Source: Sipunculus nudus (lineage: Eukaryota; Annelida; Sipuncula; Golfingiida; Sipunculidae). From it: 64,000 nt of DNA. The stretch is taken from positions 43,851,695-43,915,694 of the forward strand of contig CM049316.1 in NCBI GenBank assembly GCA_026874595.1, in the 5' to 3' direction. Position 1 is the stretch's first letter. Every line of letters starts with the position of its first letter. The translations under genes and the position numbers were made by a program. A model generated the notes under the pieces. That model had not been told where the DNA came from, did no database searches, and saw only the letters and a program-made list of their open reading frames with translations. Positions 22,130-33,231 of the stretch are shown here, piece after piece.

Positions 22130-22958
22130 TGTTACAGGTGCCCTTTTAATTGTGTGACACGGGCGTAACACGTGTTCTAGCGCCCGTGTCTGGCGCGTAT
22201 TGCATTCTCATTTTAATCCGTACTGGTTGAACTCTTGATGTCATGCTAGTTTGGGGCTTTCTCGCCTGGCCGAGCTCACGTGTGAACCCTAATATGTAGA
22301 GACACAGCGATGTTTTTCTAGATGATTCCTGTAACGCGTGTTTACTGTGTGTTGTGTTGGATTCTTTAGACTGTTCGAGAAGTGGACAATTCTCGGCTTG
22401 GGTGAGAATTTATAAATAGGGGGCTGTGTTTTAAACTGAAAGGGAGGCTAAAGAATATTCCAGCGGACGCAGACGTGTGGGACCTATCCGATTATCCAGT
22501 AATTTCAGGGATTCTACTATTACTAACTCTATACAATTTAATGCTGCCTGCCTCAAGTTTACTTTCTGGATTGTTACAAGAGCTTTAAATTGGACTGTTA
22601 TTCTCCGAGAGGATTTGTGTAGACTTTTCATCCGGCATATACATTTTACAGGATTTATCATTGTGACAGTTGTTGTATCCAGGTACTCTGCACTTTATTT
22701 ATTAGGCTGTGTGATTATATTGATTTGATGTAATATTGTTATTGTACTATGTAATTGTATTGATTTAATGTATTGTAATGTTAGGGTTGTTTTAAGAATA
22801 AATTATAGTTATTTGTTCACAAAAAACATTAACTTTTTATTCATTCCCCTAGACATTTCACGCTGTCTAGTGTTACAGAATCTGATTATTTTTAATCTCC
22901 ATTATAAAATTTGTGTTCATCACGCATACGTGATCTGTTTATATTAGGTTCCGTAACA
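22130..22958 (+). mobile_element. solo LTR (copy 1)
   Basis: An 829-bp segment bounded by TGTTACAG ... CCGTAACA, the inverted TG/CA ends typical of LTR retrotransposons. It contains a TATA box (TATAAATAG, 22411-22419), the GAATATTCCAGCGGAC block conserved in other copies, and a poly(A) signal context (AAGAATAAATTA) near 22796 followed by CATTTCACGCTG. Four other copies are in the window (20858 minus, 39904 minus, 52670 plus, 63133 plus). No gag, pol or primer-binding site adjoins, so it is a solo LTR. The 4-bp flanks (ATAT / CCAT) do not match, so one flank has been rearranged. Superfamily is undetermined. Frames at 22431-22728 are shadows. Confidence 0.85.
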
Positions 22959-23225
22959 CCATTATATCGCCTGTTGAGTAACTTTACTCTATCAAAAGGA
23001 AGTAAAGATTTTAAATTCAAGCGTGGAACACATAATCACATGAATCTTTTAATAGGGAGCACTTTTCCGTTGAGTGGACACTAAGAGCTGAGACCCTTTA
23101 CACGATCACATTTTTAAAAGTTTATAGGTATGTGGATTTATATACATTTAGAAGTATTTTTCCATGATAACCATGGTTTTAATAGTTCGGCCGATTTATA
23201 GGTTGTGTGAAACTAGATGTGTCGG
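22959..23225 (+). repeat. B repeat, partial copy B3
   Basis: Shares GAATCTTTTAATAGGGAGCAC, TTTACACGATCAC and GATAACCATGGTTTTAAT with B1 (29097-29580). It begins mid-unit, immediately after the LTR, and runs into the 179-bp satellite. Confidence 0.85.
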
Positions 23226-23363
23226 AACGACACGAATTGTGAAAAATGTCCATACATGTGAATTTTTCATAAAATTTCTGTCTTTCATGAAATTTTCTAT
23301 GTTCAGGATCTGTCATATGGTCAAAAATAGGTTAAGTGGGATGAAACGCGAACTCGATCTGTA
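23226..23363 (+). repeat. 179-bp satellite unit, left part, split by a LINE
   Basis: Collinear with units of the array at 26429-27305 (CATGAAATTTTCTATGTTCAGG, then GAAACGCGAACTCGATCTGTA). It is interrupted after GATCTGTA and resumes at 25432-25507. Confidence 0.9.
23350..23363 (+). repeat. left 14-bp target-site duplication of LINE
   Basis: GAACTCGATCTGTA, identical to 25432-25445 on the other side of the LINE. Confidence 0.97.
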
Positions 23364-25431
23364 TGAATGAATGAATGAATATTTTTATTCAGAAAATACA
23401 AGGCCTCAGGCCCATTTTTCCATAAGTGCATGCATAATACAATATCAATGAGTGATAAATATAAAAAAAACAGTTTAACAAATAACTTTAAGTACATGCA
23501 TTCAATAGTATTAACATATTTTTCACAAAGAGGTCATTTCTAAAGTATACAAATCATATACAGATATATTTGTATGCAATTAACATTTAAGCGCTCAGAT
23601 TTTTATAAATGATAAATCCTTTTTCAAAAATAGGTTTCAGTAAATTAACTTTAATATTAAATAAGAACATTTTAAATACCTTAATATTGACTTATACCTG
23701 ATCATTTCTTCTTTTAAAAGCATAATATACAAAAGCTGCTAGATTATTAATAACAGAAGGATTTTTATTTGACATAAGTGAAACAAAAGAAAATTCACCT
23801 AATTTTAAAAGAAAATGGTCTCTCACATCATTATATTATAGACACTTCATTATGAAATGATATTCAGTTTCAACTAAAATTTCACCATGTTTTAAACAAT
23901 AGGTACAGTTTCTCTCAGTCCAGTGTATCTTATCATGCCTTCCTTTTTCAATTTGCAAATTATGTGATGAACATCTTAATCTAGCTAAACTGGTTTTATG
24001 ATTATTATTTTTCACAACATTTAAATACATTTCCCTTGTTAAGAGTGATTTAAACATTGAGTATGATTCTAAACGTTTATTAATTGAAATATTATTCGAC
24101 CATTCTTGCAAATAAATGTCTTTTAATCTTTGATGTAGCTCTGACAGAAACAATTGTGTATCCCCTAAATCCTGCAATATCCAAGTGTAACCAAAACCTA
24201 ATGAAAATAATAAATTTTTAACTTTCATAGCCAAAGTTTTCCTTCCCAGTTCATCAAGACGGCATAATTTACCGTACAACTGTTTAGGATACCTATTTGG
24301 TGTCATTCTTAATATTTTGGTCCAATACTTAATGCATCTGAATACATAATGAATTTTCAAAGGCCATCGTCCACATTCGCCAAGAGCAGCAGCAGTTGGT
24401 GTTGAAGAATTAATTTTAAGAATGTATTTGCAAAATTTGTTCTGAACTGATTCAATAGTGTCACAGTTTTCATGGCCCCATAATTCACTGCCATAACATA
24501 AAATTGGTAGCACCATTCTGTCAAAAAGAAAAAAGGTCTGATCCACTGTTAAATATTTATATTTACTAATAAATTTTTTAATCATTATGACAGCCTTATT
24601 GGCTTGATTTGCTAAATGTTGTTTCATTCTTGACCATTTAAGAAAACTTGTAAAAATTCCCCCTAAATATATATAACTACTAACCATGTCAATTTGTTTT
24701 CCTTTATAGTACCACTTTTCACATCTTTTTAAGATGCCACCATTTCTGAATACTACTATTTTTGTTTTGTCTATATTAACCTTCATTCCATATAAATCAC
24801 AAAAAATTTCTAATTTGTTGATTTGGGTTTGTAAGCGACCAACTGTATCAGCGAAACATACAATATCATCTGCAAACATAAGCATGGAGAGTGATTTTGC
24901 TTCTGGACTAATATATATATACCTTCTCTTTCTGAATGCAGTGTAAAGTATAATTCATTCATAAAGAATGTAAACAATAAAGGACTGATCATACATCCCT
25001 GCCTTGTTCCTACAGTGCATGAAAAGTAATCAGTTAGACCTTTTTCAGTTAATACACAAGATTTTAATTTTGAATACATGGATTTCAAGTTAATTGTATA
25101 TTTTCCCTCTAATCCCTATTTTATAAAGAATGTGAAATAATAACTGATGTTGTATACAATCAAAAGCTTTGGAAAAGTCTATGAATATTGCATAAAATCT
25201 GCCTTTTTTCTTTGTTAAATAGGATTCAGTTAATGCCATTAGGGTGAACATATTATCAACTGTACTATAATTCCTTCTATAACCTGCTTGTTCCTCTAAA
25301 AATCTATAATGATTTTCAGCCCACAGCAATAATCTTTCATTTAAAGTTTTGGTAAATAATTTTCCAATTGTATTTAATAGAGCTATGCCTCTGTAGTTAT
25401 TTGGATCATTTATATTTCCATTCTTATATAA
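23364..25431 (-). mobile_element. 5'-truncated non-LTR retrotransposon with reverse transcriptase
   Basis: A 2,068-bp minus-strand LINE bounded by perfect 14-bp target duplications and ending (3') in a (TTCA)n tail at 23364-23380. The reverse transcriptase begins mid-fingers (NYRGIALLNTIGKLFTKTLN), then motif A (FIDFSKAFDCIQHQLLF), motif B (GTRQGCMISPLLF), motif C (MFADDIVCFAD near 24880), thumb and connection (PILCYGSELWG), and a C-terminal Cys/His motif (CTYCLKHGEILVETEYHFIM). A frameshift near 25090, another in an AT run near 24915 and a TAA after HFIMKCL inactivate it; the frame resumes after that stop to about 23697. Endonuclease and ORF1 are lost to truncation. The near-perfect boundaries suggest fairly young insertion. 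Clade not assigned. Confidence 0.95.
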
Positions 25432-25507
25432 GAACTCGATCTGTAAGTGGTCATTATGCGCCCACAGACCAAACATAAGGACAGTTTCTGTAAGCATTGC
25501 ATTTCGA
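25432..25507 (+). repeat. 179-bp satellite unit, right part, with right target duplication
   Basis: Starts with GAACTCGATCTGTA (25432-25445) and continues the satellite (GTGGTCATTATGCGCCCACA, then GCATTGC), restoring one unit with 23226-23363. Confidence 0.9.
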
Positions 25508-26428
25508 AACAAGAATATTAGCAAAAACTGATAATTAGTTATAAATTTAAATTGGAGAGGTATGTACCATGTGTCATAACAATCCACCAAATGCTTCCTG
25601 AGAAATAAGCTCCTAAGTTTTTTTCTATACTAAGCTCTGTGACCTTGAAAAGTGGGTCAAGATCACCTATCTTTGAACTTGACCAAGATTTTGTAAACAT
25701 CATGCAATAGCACTGAAGAAATGAAGTTCCTGTGTTGAAAATCAGAAATTGTATTAGGTGCCACCAAAATTGTGCAGCACGTACATATCATCATTCCAAA
25801 TGATCATAGTAAGTTCTGTGAAAATCCACACAATGGTTCCTGAGATATAAGCTTCTGAGTGTTTTTGTATAACCAGCTCTAAAACAAAGAAAAATAGGTC
25901 AAGGTCACCCATTTTCACACTTGACCAAGATTTTGTTGATATACATCTTCACTGATGAAATAAAATTCCAACGGTTAATCCTTTTAGAGATATCCTGCTA
26001 ACAAGGCCAAAATTGAAAAATCCGATAAAAATTGATTAAAAAATCCGAAATTGCAGGTAGCGCCAACAAAAACTGTGCAGAACGTACAGACCATCAGTCC
26101 CAATGATCATGGTAAGTTTTGTGAAAATCCATACAATGGTTCCTGAGTTATTAGCTTCTGAGTGTTTTTTTTTATAATCAGCTCTAAAATGTAGAAAAAT
26201 GGGTCAAAGGTCACCCATCTTCGAACTTGACCGCGATTTCATCGATATACATCTTCACTTTTGAAATAAAATTCCAACGGTGAATCCTTTTAGAGATATC
26301 CCGCTCACAAGGTAATCGTTAACGGACACGGGACAGACGGACTGACAGACTGACAGACGGACGGACGAACAGACGGACAGCTTGGGTGACGACAATAGCC
26401 CATCAGCCTATGAGCTGAGGGCTAAAAA
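25508..26428 (+). mobile_element. GGACGG-tailed repeat with internal tandem modules
   Basis: Three diverged modules share TTCCTGAGNNATNAGCTTCT-like blocks at about 25593, 25834 and 26138, each followed by GGTCAAGGTCACCCAT-type and CTTGACCAAGATTT blocks. The right end carries repeated GACAGACGGAC / GGACGGACG units (26325-26385), then GGTGACGACAATAGCCC. It separates two parts of the satellite array, so it behaves as an insertion. No coding capacity. A GACGG-rich end also appears near 47370. Class unknown (non-autonomous). Confidence 0.75.
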
Positions 26429-27305
26429 ACGGCTGTACATGTACATTTGTCATGAAAATTTCTAGTTTTCATGAAATTTTCTAAGTTTAGGAGCCGTAAA
26501 ACAATCAAAAGTAGGTCAACCGGGACGAAACGCGAACTCGATCTGTAACCGGTCATTATCTGCCCACACATAAAAAAATCAGGGCGGTGTCTGCATGCAT
26601 TGCGGAAAAAAAAGTCCGTACATATACATTTCTTATGAAAATTTCTATTTTTCATGAAACTTTCTATGTTCAGAAGCAGTCAAACGGTCAAAAGTAAGTC
26701 AACTGGGACAAAACACGAATTCGATTTGTAACTGGTCATTATCTGCACATACCAAAAATCAGGCCTGTATCTGCAGGCATTGTGAAAAAAAAGTCCGTAC
26801 ATGAGCACTTGTCATGAAAATTAATATTTTTCATAAAATTTTCTATGTTAGGGCTCCGTCAAACGGTCAAAAGTAGGTCAACTGGGACAAAACGTAAACT
26901 TGATATGTAGGTGGTCATTATCTGCCCACACACCAAATATCTGGCCCGTATCTGCATGCATTGCGAAAAAAATCCGTACATGAGCACTTGCCATGAAAAT
27001 TTCTATTTTTCATGAAAATTTCTATGTTAAGGCACCGTCAAACGGTCAAAAGTAGGTCAACTGGGGCAAAATGCGAACTCGATCTGTAACTGGTCATTAT
27101 CTGTCCACGCAACATAATCACGCCCGTATCTGCAGGCATTGCGAAAAAAAGTCTGTACATGTGCATTTTTCACTAAAATTTCTATTTTCATTAAATTTTC
27201 TGTTCAGGAGCCGTCAAAAGGTCAAAAGTAGATCAACCGGGACAAAACGTGTACTCGATCTGTAACTGTCCATTATCTGCCAACACACAAAAAAATCAGG
27301 CGGGG
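26429..27305 (+). repeat. 179-bp satellite array, about five units
   Basis: Units recur at about 26434, 26617, 26796, 26975 and 27154 with a 179-bp period (the first is slightly longer). Each has GTACATG, CATGAAAATTTCTATTTT, GTCAAACGGTCAAAAGTAGG, AACTCGATCTGTAACTGGTC and TCTGCATGCATTGCG blocks, with substitutions between units. Frames here are shadows. Confidence 0.95.
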
Positions 27306-27311
27306 GCATAA

Positions 27312-28450
27312 CAATTTTTTTCAAAAGTAAACCCGGGGGGGGGGGGGTATTGCACACACTTCTTAGGGTCTCAGTCTCTTTGGGACTTTGAAACCCCAGC
27401 CAGAATCTACTAATCAGTCGTTCGTTCATACGTGCACGTTTCATGTAAAACATTGTAATGCTTCAGAAACACGGGTTCACCAGGCGAGTGGTAGAACAAC
27501 TGCATACGAATGGGACAAAGGAATAGCCCCATTGAATTATTCCTTTGTAGAATTGTGATTATGGCACTTAAGAAAATAAAAATATTATGGTGATTCCGAT
27601 TACCTCCAAAAACGTAATGGGTTACGGATGCCGTTTTACTCTACCCCTTTACAAATTTTCAGCAAAATCTGTATATTACATTTTGCGTTAATTTGCTGAA
27701 AGACATAGGACGAACCAAGGCTGAAGTGGTTTCTTTGCTAAAGCTTTCATCGAAACATGTCAACCTGCTTTCATTTTATCTGGGAAGGTTGTCTATTTTG
27801 CATCAGACCTGCTTATTCCATGACAATTAACAGTAATTAAACCAACAATTTAATACTGTTGGAATATATTTTTCTCGGCCTACCTTTTTCACATCGGCAC
27901 CTATACGTTTAGTGTACAAGAAACTGCAACAACATATGCATGTGTATACAAATAACGCATGTGTCTGTTAACATGCCTTAGACTATACCCTCAACTGACT
28001 ACACTGAATAAACATCGTGTTTCACGATGTCGCCTGAGCTTCAAATAATACAAAGAATCTTTCATATAATTTCACGGTAGAATGATTCTCTATACAATCG
28101 TTATATCTACGAAATTTCCCAAGCAATGAAGCTGTCGGACCTATGTTGTTTATCTATAAAAACTTTTAACTTAAAAATTCGTACACCCCGTATATGCCTC
28201 ACGTCTCTTTCTAAAATTTATTTTTTTGGTGATTTCTGGAATAGAATAATTTATCTTTCTATATTGATATTTTGGGGGAGGTTTTCCTGGAGAAATCTAG
28301 CAGAATTAATCTTTATATCATTAGTGGAACACATGACAAAAGTTCCTGCAAAAACCTTAGGATTAAATATGCATCAATTAGTTCCTATCAGCTCATCAAA
28401 AAAAATATGAGTCAGATAGAGCCATGGATTTTCCACGGGTGCAGCAAGTC
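27312..28450 (+). repeat. A repeat, copy A1
   Basis: A roughly 1.14-kb segment collinear with 29590-30713: shared poly-G tract (G13 at 27335-27347), CAGTCGTTCGTTCATAC, GTATATTACATTTTGCG, AATACTGTTGGAATATATTT, ACATCGTGTTTCACGATGTC and the end block GATTTTCCACGGGTGCAGC. No frame is conserved between copies in a way that suggests coding. Confidence 0.95.
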
Positions 28451-28664
28451 TATATAATAAATCCGGAGTTGTTTTTTTTCTAGACCACGGTTTACCTGCT
28501 TCCGTTCTGATTTGACTCTCTGAATTCGGCATACGTATCGGTGGTGTGCTCTTCTAGGACAAGTTTGTTTTATTTTGCGGGATTATGCCCTATTAAGCTG
28601 AATAATTAATAATTTTAATATTTCCCCATCAGGTGCCCCTATTTCTTTTGTTCTGCAAGGTCCT
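28451..28664. other. no feature seen
   Basis: Linker between repeats A1 and B4. Confidence 0.5.
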
Positions 28665-29045
28665 TCACGCCTGTGACGCTTTTTCAGGAGGCGCCTCGGG
28701 GATTTTCACTGGCCTGTTAAGACCGTGGTCACCGCGCATGTCCTGCCAAAAAAAGCATTTCCGTGCAATACGCTGTCACGCGGGTCTACTGTTATCCCCA
28801 TTAATCCCCCATATCCATTGTAACACCTCAAAAGGATTTTTTCTTTCAAGGGAAGTCCAGGTTTTTAATCCAAAGACCACATGGCTCCGCTTTCAATGCG
28901 AGGGCTTTTCAGTTTGGTCAGCACTGGGCACTGAATCCTGTGATGTGACCACCGTTTGACCATTTTTTTTTATTGGTTACAGGTATGTTGATTTTTATAC
29001 ATTCAAAAATATATTTCCATGATAACTATGGTTTCAAGAAACCCA
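28665..29045 (+). repeat. B repeat, diverged copy B4
   Basis: Shares CGCTTTTTCAGGAGGCG near the start and TTACAGGTATGTTGATTTT, then CCATGATAACTATGGTTT, at the end with B1 and B3. The middle is different. The plus-strand frame 28633-28959 crosses the boundary and is not supported as a gene. Confidence 0.6.
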
Positions 29046-29096
29046 ACAACTTAAGTATCATTCGGGTTGGTTGTGGTTGGGTCGGGGGGGGGGTCA

Positions 29097-29580
29097 CTTA
29101 ATCTGCTCTCCTTGCGAGTGGCAGAACAAATAAATACGTGTGGGTGGCTTCCACACGGGGACAAAGGAATGGTCCTTATAATGGTTTATAAGAAAATATT
29201 TATTGTGGTGATTCGGATTACCTCCAAAATGAAATGGACTTATAATATGTCTTTACCCTTACCCTCTACAAATGTTCAGCAAAACATTTTTCGCCTGTCA
29301 CGCTTTTTCAGGAGGCGACCTGCAATCCCCACTGAACTCCATTTCCATATTGCCTGTTAAAGAATTTTGTTCTGTCAACAGGAGGTAAAGATTTTAAATT
29401 CAACACATGTCAATATGAATCTTTTAATAGGGAGCACCTTTCCCTTGAGTTGACACAAAGAGCTCAGAGACTTTACACGATCACCGTTTTATAGGTTTAC
29501 AGGTAAGTTAATTTTCATACATTCAGAAGTATCTTTCAATGATAACCATGGTTTTAATTGTTCGGCCGATTGATGGGTTG
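29097..29580 (+). repeat. B repeat, copy B1
   Basis: Nearly identical to B2 (37938-38379) from CTTAATCTGCTCTCCTTGCG to ACATTCAGAAGTATCTTTCA, then continues as in B3 (GATAACCATGGTTTTAATTG). It leads directly into A2 without satellite. Confidence 0.95.
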
Positions 29581-29589
29581 TTTAAAAAA

Positions 29590-30713
29590 GTTTTTTTTTC
29601 AAAAGGAAGCCCGGGGGGGGGGGGGATTGGTTCACACACTTCTAAGGGTCCTCAATCTCTTGGGGACTTTGAAACCCCCCCCCACAGAATCTACTATTCA
29701 GTCGTTCGTTCATACTTGCCCGTTTCATGTAAACATTGTCATGGTTCAGAAACCCGGGTTCACCAGGCGAGCGGCAAAACAACTGCATACGAATTGCATA
29801 CTCGGGGACAAAGGAATAGCCGCTTATACTTTTCCATCTGTGGAATTGTGATTATGGCACTTAAGAAAACATATATTATGGTGATACCTATTACCTAAAA
29901 AATGTAATGGATGACGGATGCAGTTTAACTCTACCCCTCTATAAATTTTCAGCAAAATCTGTATATTACATTTTGCGTTAATTTGCTGAAGGACAGAGCA
30001 ACGAACCATGGTTGAAGTGGTTTCTGTGCCAAATGCTTTCATCGAAAAATATCACCCTGCTTTCTTTTTGTCTGGGTGAGTTGTCAATTTTGCATCAGAC
30101 CGGCTTAATCAATGACAATTTACAGTATTTAAACCAAAAATTTAATACTGTTGGAATATATTTTTCTTGGCCTATCTTTTTCATATTGAGAGCTATACGT
30201 GTCACGTACAAGGGACTCCAACGACATATGCATGTATATACAGATAACCCTCAAAAAGACTACACTGAATAAACATCGTGTTTGACGATGTCGCATGAGC
30301 TTCATATAATACAAAGCATCTTCCATATAATATCACGGAGAAATGCTTCTTTATACAATCGTTAAATCTACAATATTTCCCAAGCAATGAAGCTGTCGGA
30401 CCTATGTTGTTTATCGGGAAAAAAAACTTCTCACTTTTAAGTTCGTACACCCTGTATTCTCGTCTCTTCCCAAAATTTATTTTTTTTGTGAGATTTCTAG
30501 AGTTGAATAATGTTTCTTTCTATGTTGATATTTTGAGGAGGGTGTTCCCGAAGAATTCTAGCAGAAGTAATCTTTATATAATATAGGTGAAACACATGAC
30601 AAAGGTCCCTGCAAAAACCTCAGGATTGAAATATGCGTCGTTTAGATCCTATCAGCTCACAACAAAAATATGCATCAGATACAGCCATTGATTTTCCATG
30701 GGTGCAGCTAGTA
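29590..30713 (+). repeat. A repeat, copy A2
   Basis: Second copy of A1 (27312-28450), about 2.3 kb downstream, including the homologous G13 tract at 29613-29625 and the end block GATTTTCCATGGGTGCAGC. Small indels throughout. Confidence 0.95.
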
Positions 30714-33192
30714 TTCTTTTATTCTTCCTAGCTTCTATTGGTTTTGTTGTTGTTGTGATGGTATTGCTATTGATAGTATAGGAAATGAGGCACAGACTGT
30801 AGTGTGGGTTTTTCTCCAGTTCATCATGGTGGATAAGTATATATATACCCTGCTTAAAGTCTCATTCAAAGAGTCAGCATATCATCTCAAGAAAACTGAA
30901 TAAAAATACCCTTTCTACTCAAACTGAACTGATTTTTAATTAATCTTTATAGTTTGATCGACTAGACATATAACCAATCGTCATTGATTCTCATCCCTGA
31001 CTCGAAGTAGACAGCGGAAAAGTTTGATCAAAAGTTTAAGCCACTTCTCATGCACAACATAATACAGAAAAGCATATTTAGCTTTGGCAAACAATAGCTT
31101 ACCTAGTATTTTACCTTCCGATCCCCGTCGTCGCTCTCTCTCTCGGTCTCTTTCTCTCTCTCTCACACGCACACACTCACACACGCACACACAATTTCTA
31201 AATATAAATAATGCATTTGTTGTCGATCAGGAGTACAATGGGGGTGTGTGGGGGGGGGGGGGGGAGCGCGTAAATAGATTATACCGCGACTGTCCACTGC
31301 CTCGGCCGAAAGGGAAGGGGAGGAGGTGTCCCCCCTTTTTCTGCGATCTTCAGCCTCCCTATACTAAAATCTTTGTTAGGGCTGTATTTAACTCAGCAAC
31401 TTCATATTATACGTATGATAGTATATTATTGTTTAAACGTAGAAATATTATTACTTACAAAATACGTAGATATGTTACTTACAAAATATGTTATAATGCT
31501 GAAAATATATTTCAAATAATGCAAAGAATTTTTTTAACAATTACAATTTCAATTTTACAAATATGAAGGATACCTGAGCCTATTTGCGCAATAATATACA
31601 CAGTTTCCACTTCATTTGCTAATCTGTTTTTGCATTATCAAAACCAGTACACTGGTTTAGCATAGGAACTAAATATTCCCTGCATCTGAGAGCAATTCTG
31701 TATGGCGGCAGTAGTGTGATGCATAATCCAATTTAGCAAGATTTTCATAGAAAACAGTCAATGCATTTCACCGAATGATTGAACTAAAGGGGTAGCCAAA
31801 GAGAAGAAGTCATGTTATTATTACATACAATTACATGTTAGAACTAGAATGCACTCAAGAACCACATACCTCCGCCATTACTTTTGATGACTAGGCGCGG
31901 ATACAGGATCTTAGAAAAGAGAGGTGGCTGACCGTCGTGGCATTGATAGACAACGGGAGTGCCGGTAGACTTTATACTTAACTAGTGTATGCAGAAGTGT
32001 AGGCATAAAAATTGGCGCGAAAGCTACATCCGGTGTTATTTTTTAAGTATTAAACGTTTATTAATTAATTTTTTTTCTTAATATTCCGTTCAAAACCTCC
32101 GACCCTCCTTAATTCGTCCCTCGATACGTAAACATAGGGAATGTGATAATTCAAGTCGGGGAAAAATGTTTGTCACAATAGTAAAGTCTCCTTTAAAAAC
32201 CTGCACAGGGGTGATCCAAATTCCCCATATAGAGAACCCTAAAACCTTCTTAACTTTTTGAGTAAATTGCTAACAGAATAACCTACGAAATTACCAACCG
32301 CCGATTATAAAAACATATTATCTCCTGGCTGAAGTTCAACAGTGCAGGTTTTTTTTATCGGACTGCCTCATGGCACCCGTGTCCAACAACAAAACCAGCG
32401 GCCAAATTATTTATGAAGCTTAGGCCTTTAAGGAAATAAATGTGTTAGTACAGGTGGCCAAATGAAATAAAACGCACAGTACCAACTCGGCCCGAACAAA
32501 CACCACAGTGCCTAAAACAATAAATGTGCAATAAAGAAGAATATTGCAGCCAGACGCATTGAAACATTCATAAAAAATTGTACGGCCTGAATATGGTGGA
32601 CGTTGAAGAGAGATTTATCATCGCCGATAAAATACGTTAAGTCCATTGAAACAGGAGACCAAAAACTGGGATTCGGCAATTTCACCAATTAGTTCCCCTG
32701 GTTTGGTCCATTAATGAAATTTGTCCGCTTCTGATATTGAAACATCGTCTTTTTTACGACCTGCTTTGCGATAAAGACCGCTAGAAGCCTCATATACCAG
32801 TCTTTATTGGCTCCACTCTTCGATGAAAGGCTTGGATATGATCCTAACCTTTATTAAAAGAAACTTAAATGCAGCAGTTTTTTTCTCAAACGTGGCTTCC
32901 ACTGTCTGCCGCTTGTATAGGAGGCTTTGATTTTTGAGTACTTTTGCAACAGTTTGCCCTTATATTTACCTTGTCAATGGCTCTCTGAAATTCGTCAAGG
33001 TGGCGCCACCTACATTTATGAAAAATATAAAAGCACTACCCTTGCTCATTTCGACGCCCCGAATTTCAATACATATTTTACAGATATATTCACTGTCATC
33101 TTTATAAATTAGAAATAAAATAAAATAATTGATCGGTTGATAAAAGGAAGAATTGTTAGATGTAAATTTAGATAATAATGTTTTGCAACCAT

Positions 33193-33194
<2 letters not shown>
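30714..33194. other. no supported gene; simple repeats
   Basis: Contains (TC)n/(AC)n at 31131-31192 and G15 at 31250-31264. A TATATATA followed about 25 bp later by a pyrimidine-rich TCATTC (30840-30875) resembles a TATA promoter but has no associated frame. Confidence 0.5.

Positions 33195-33229
<35 letters not shown>
33195..33229. repeat. (GA)n microsatellite
   Basis: About 17 uninterrupted GA units. Confidence 0.97.

Positions 33230-33231
<2 letters not shown>

Noticed and set aside
26429-27305. Regularly spaced repeats considered as a CRISPR-like array
   Set aside because: Units are about 179 bp, diverged along their whole length and without unique spacers: an ordinary satellite in a eukaryotic context.
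28633-28959. 108-codon plus-strand frame
   Set aside because: Overlaps the diverged B4 repeat; the frame is not kept in B1, B2 or B3.
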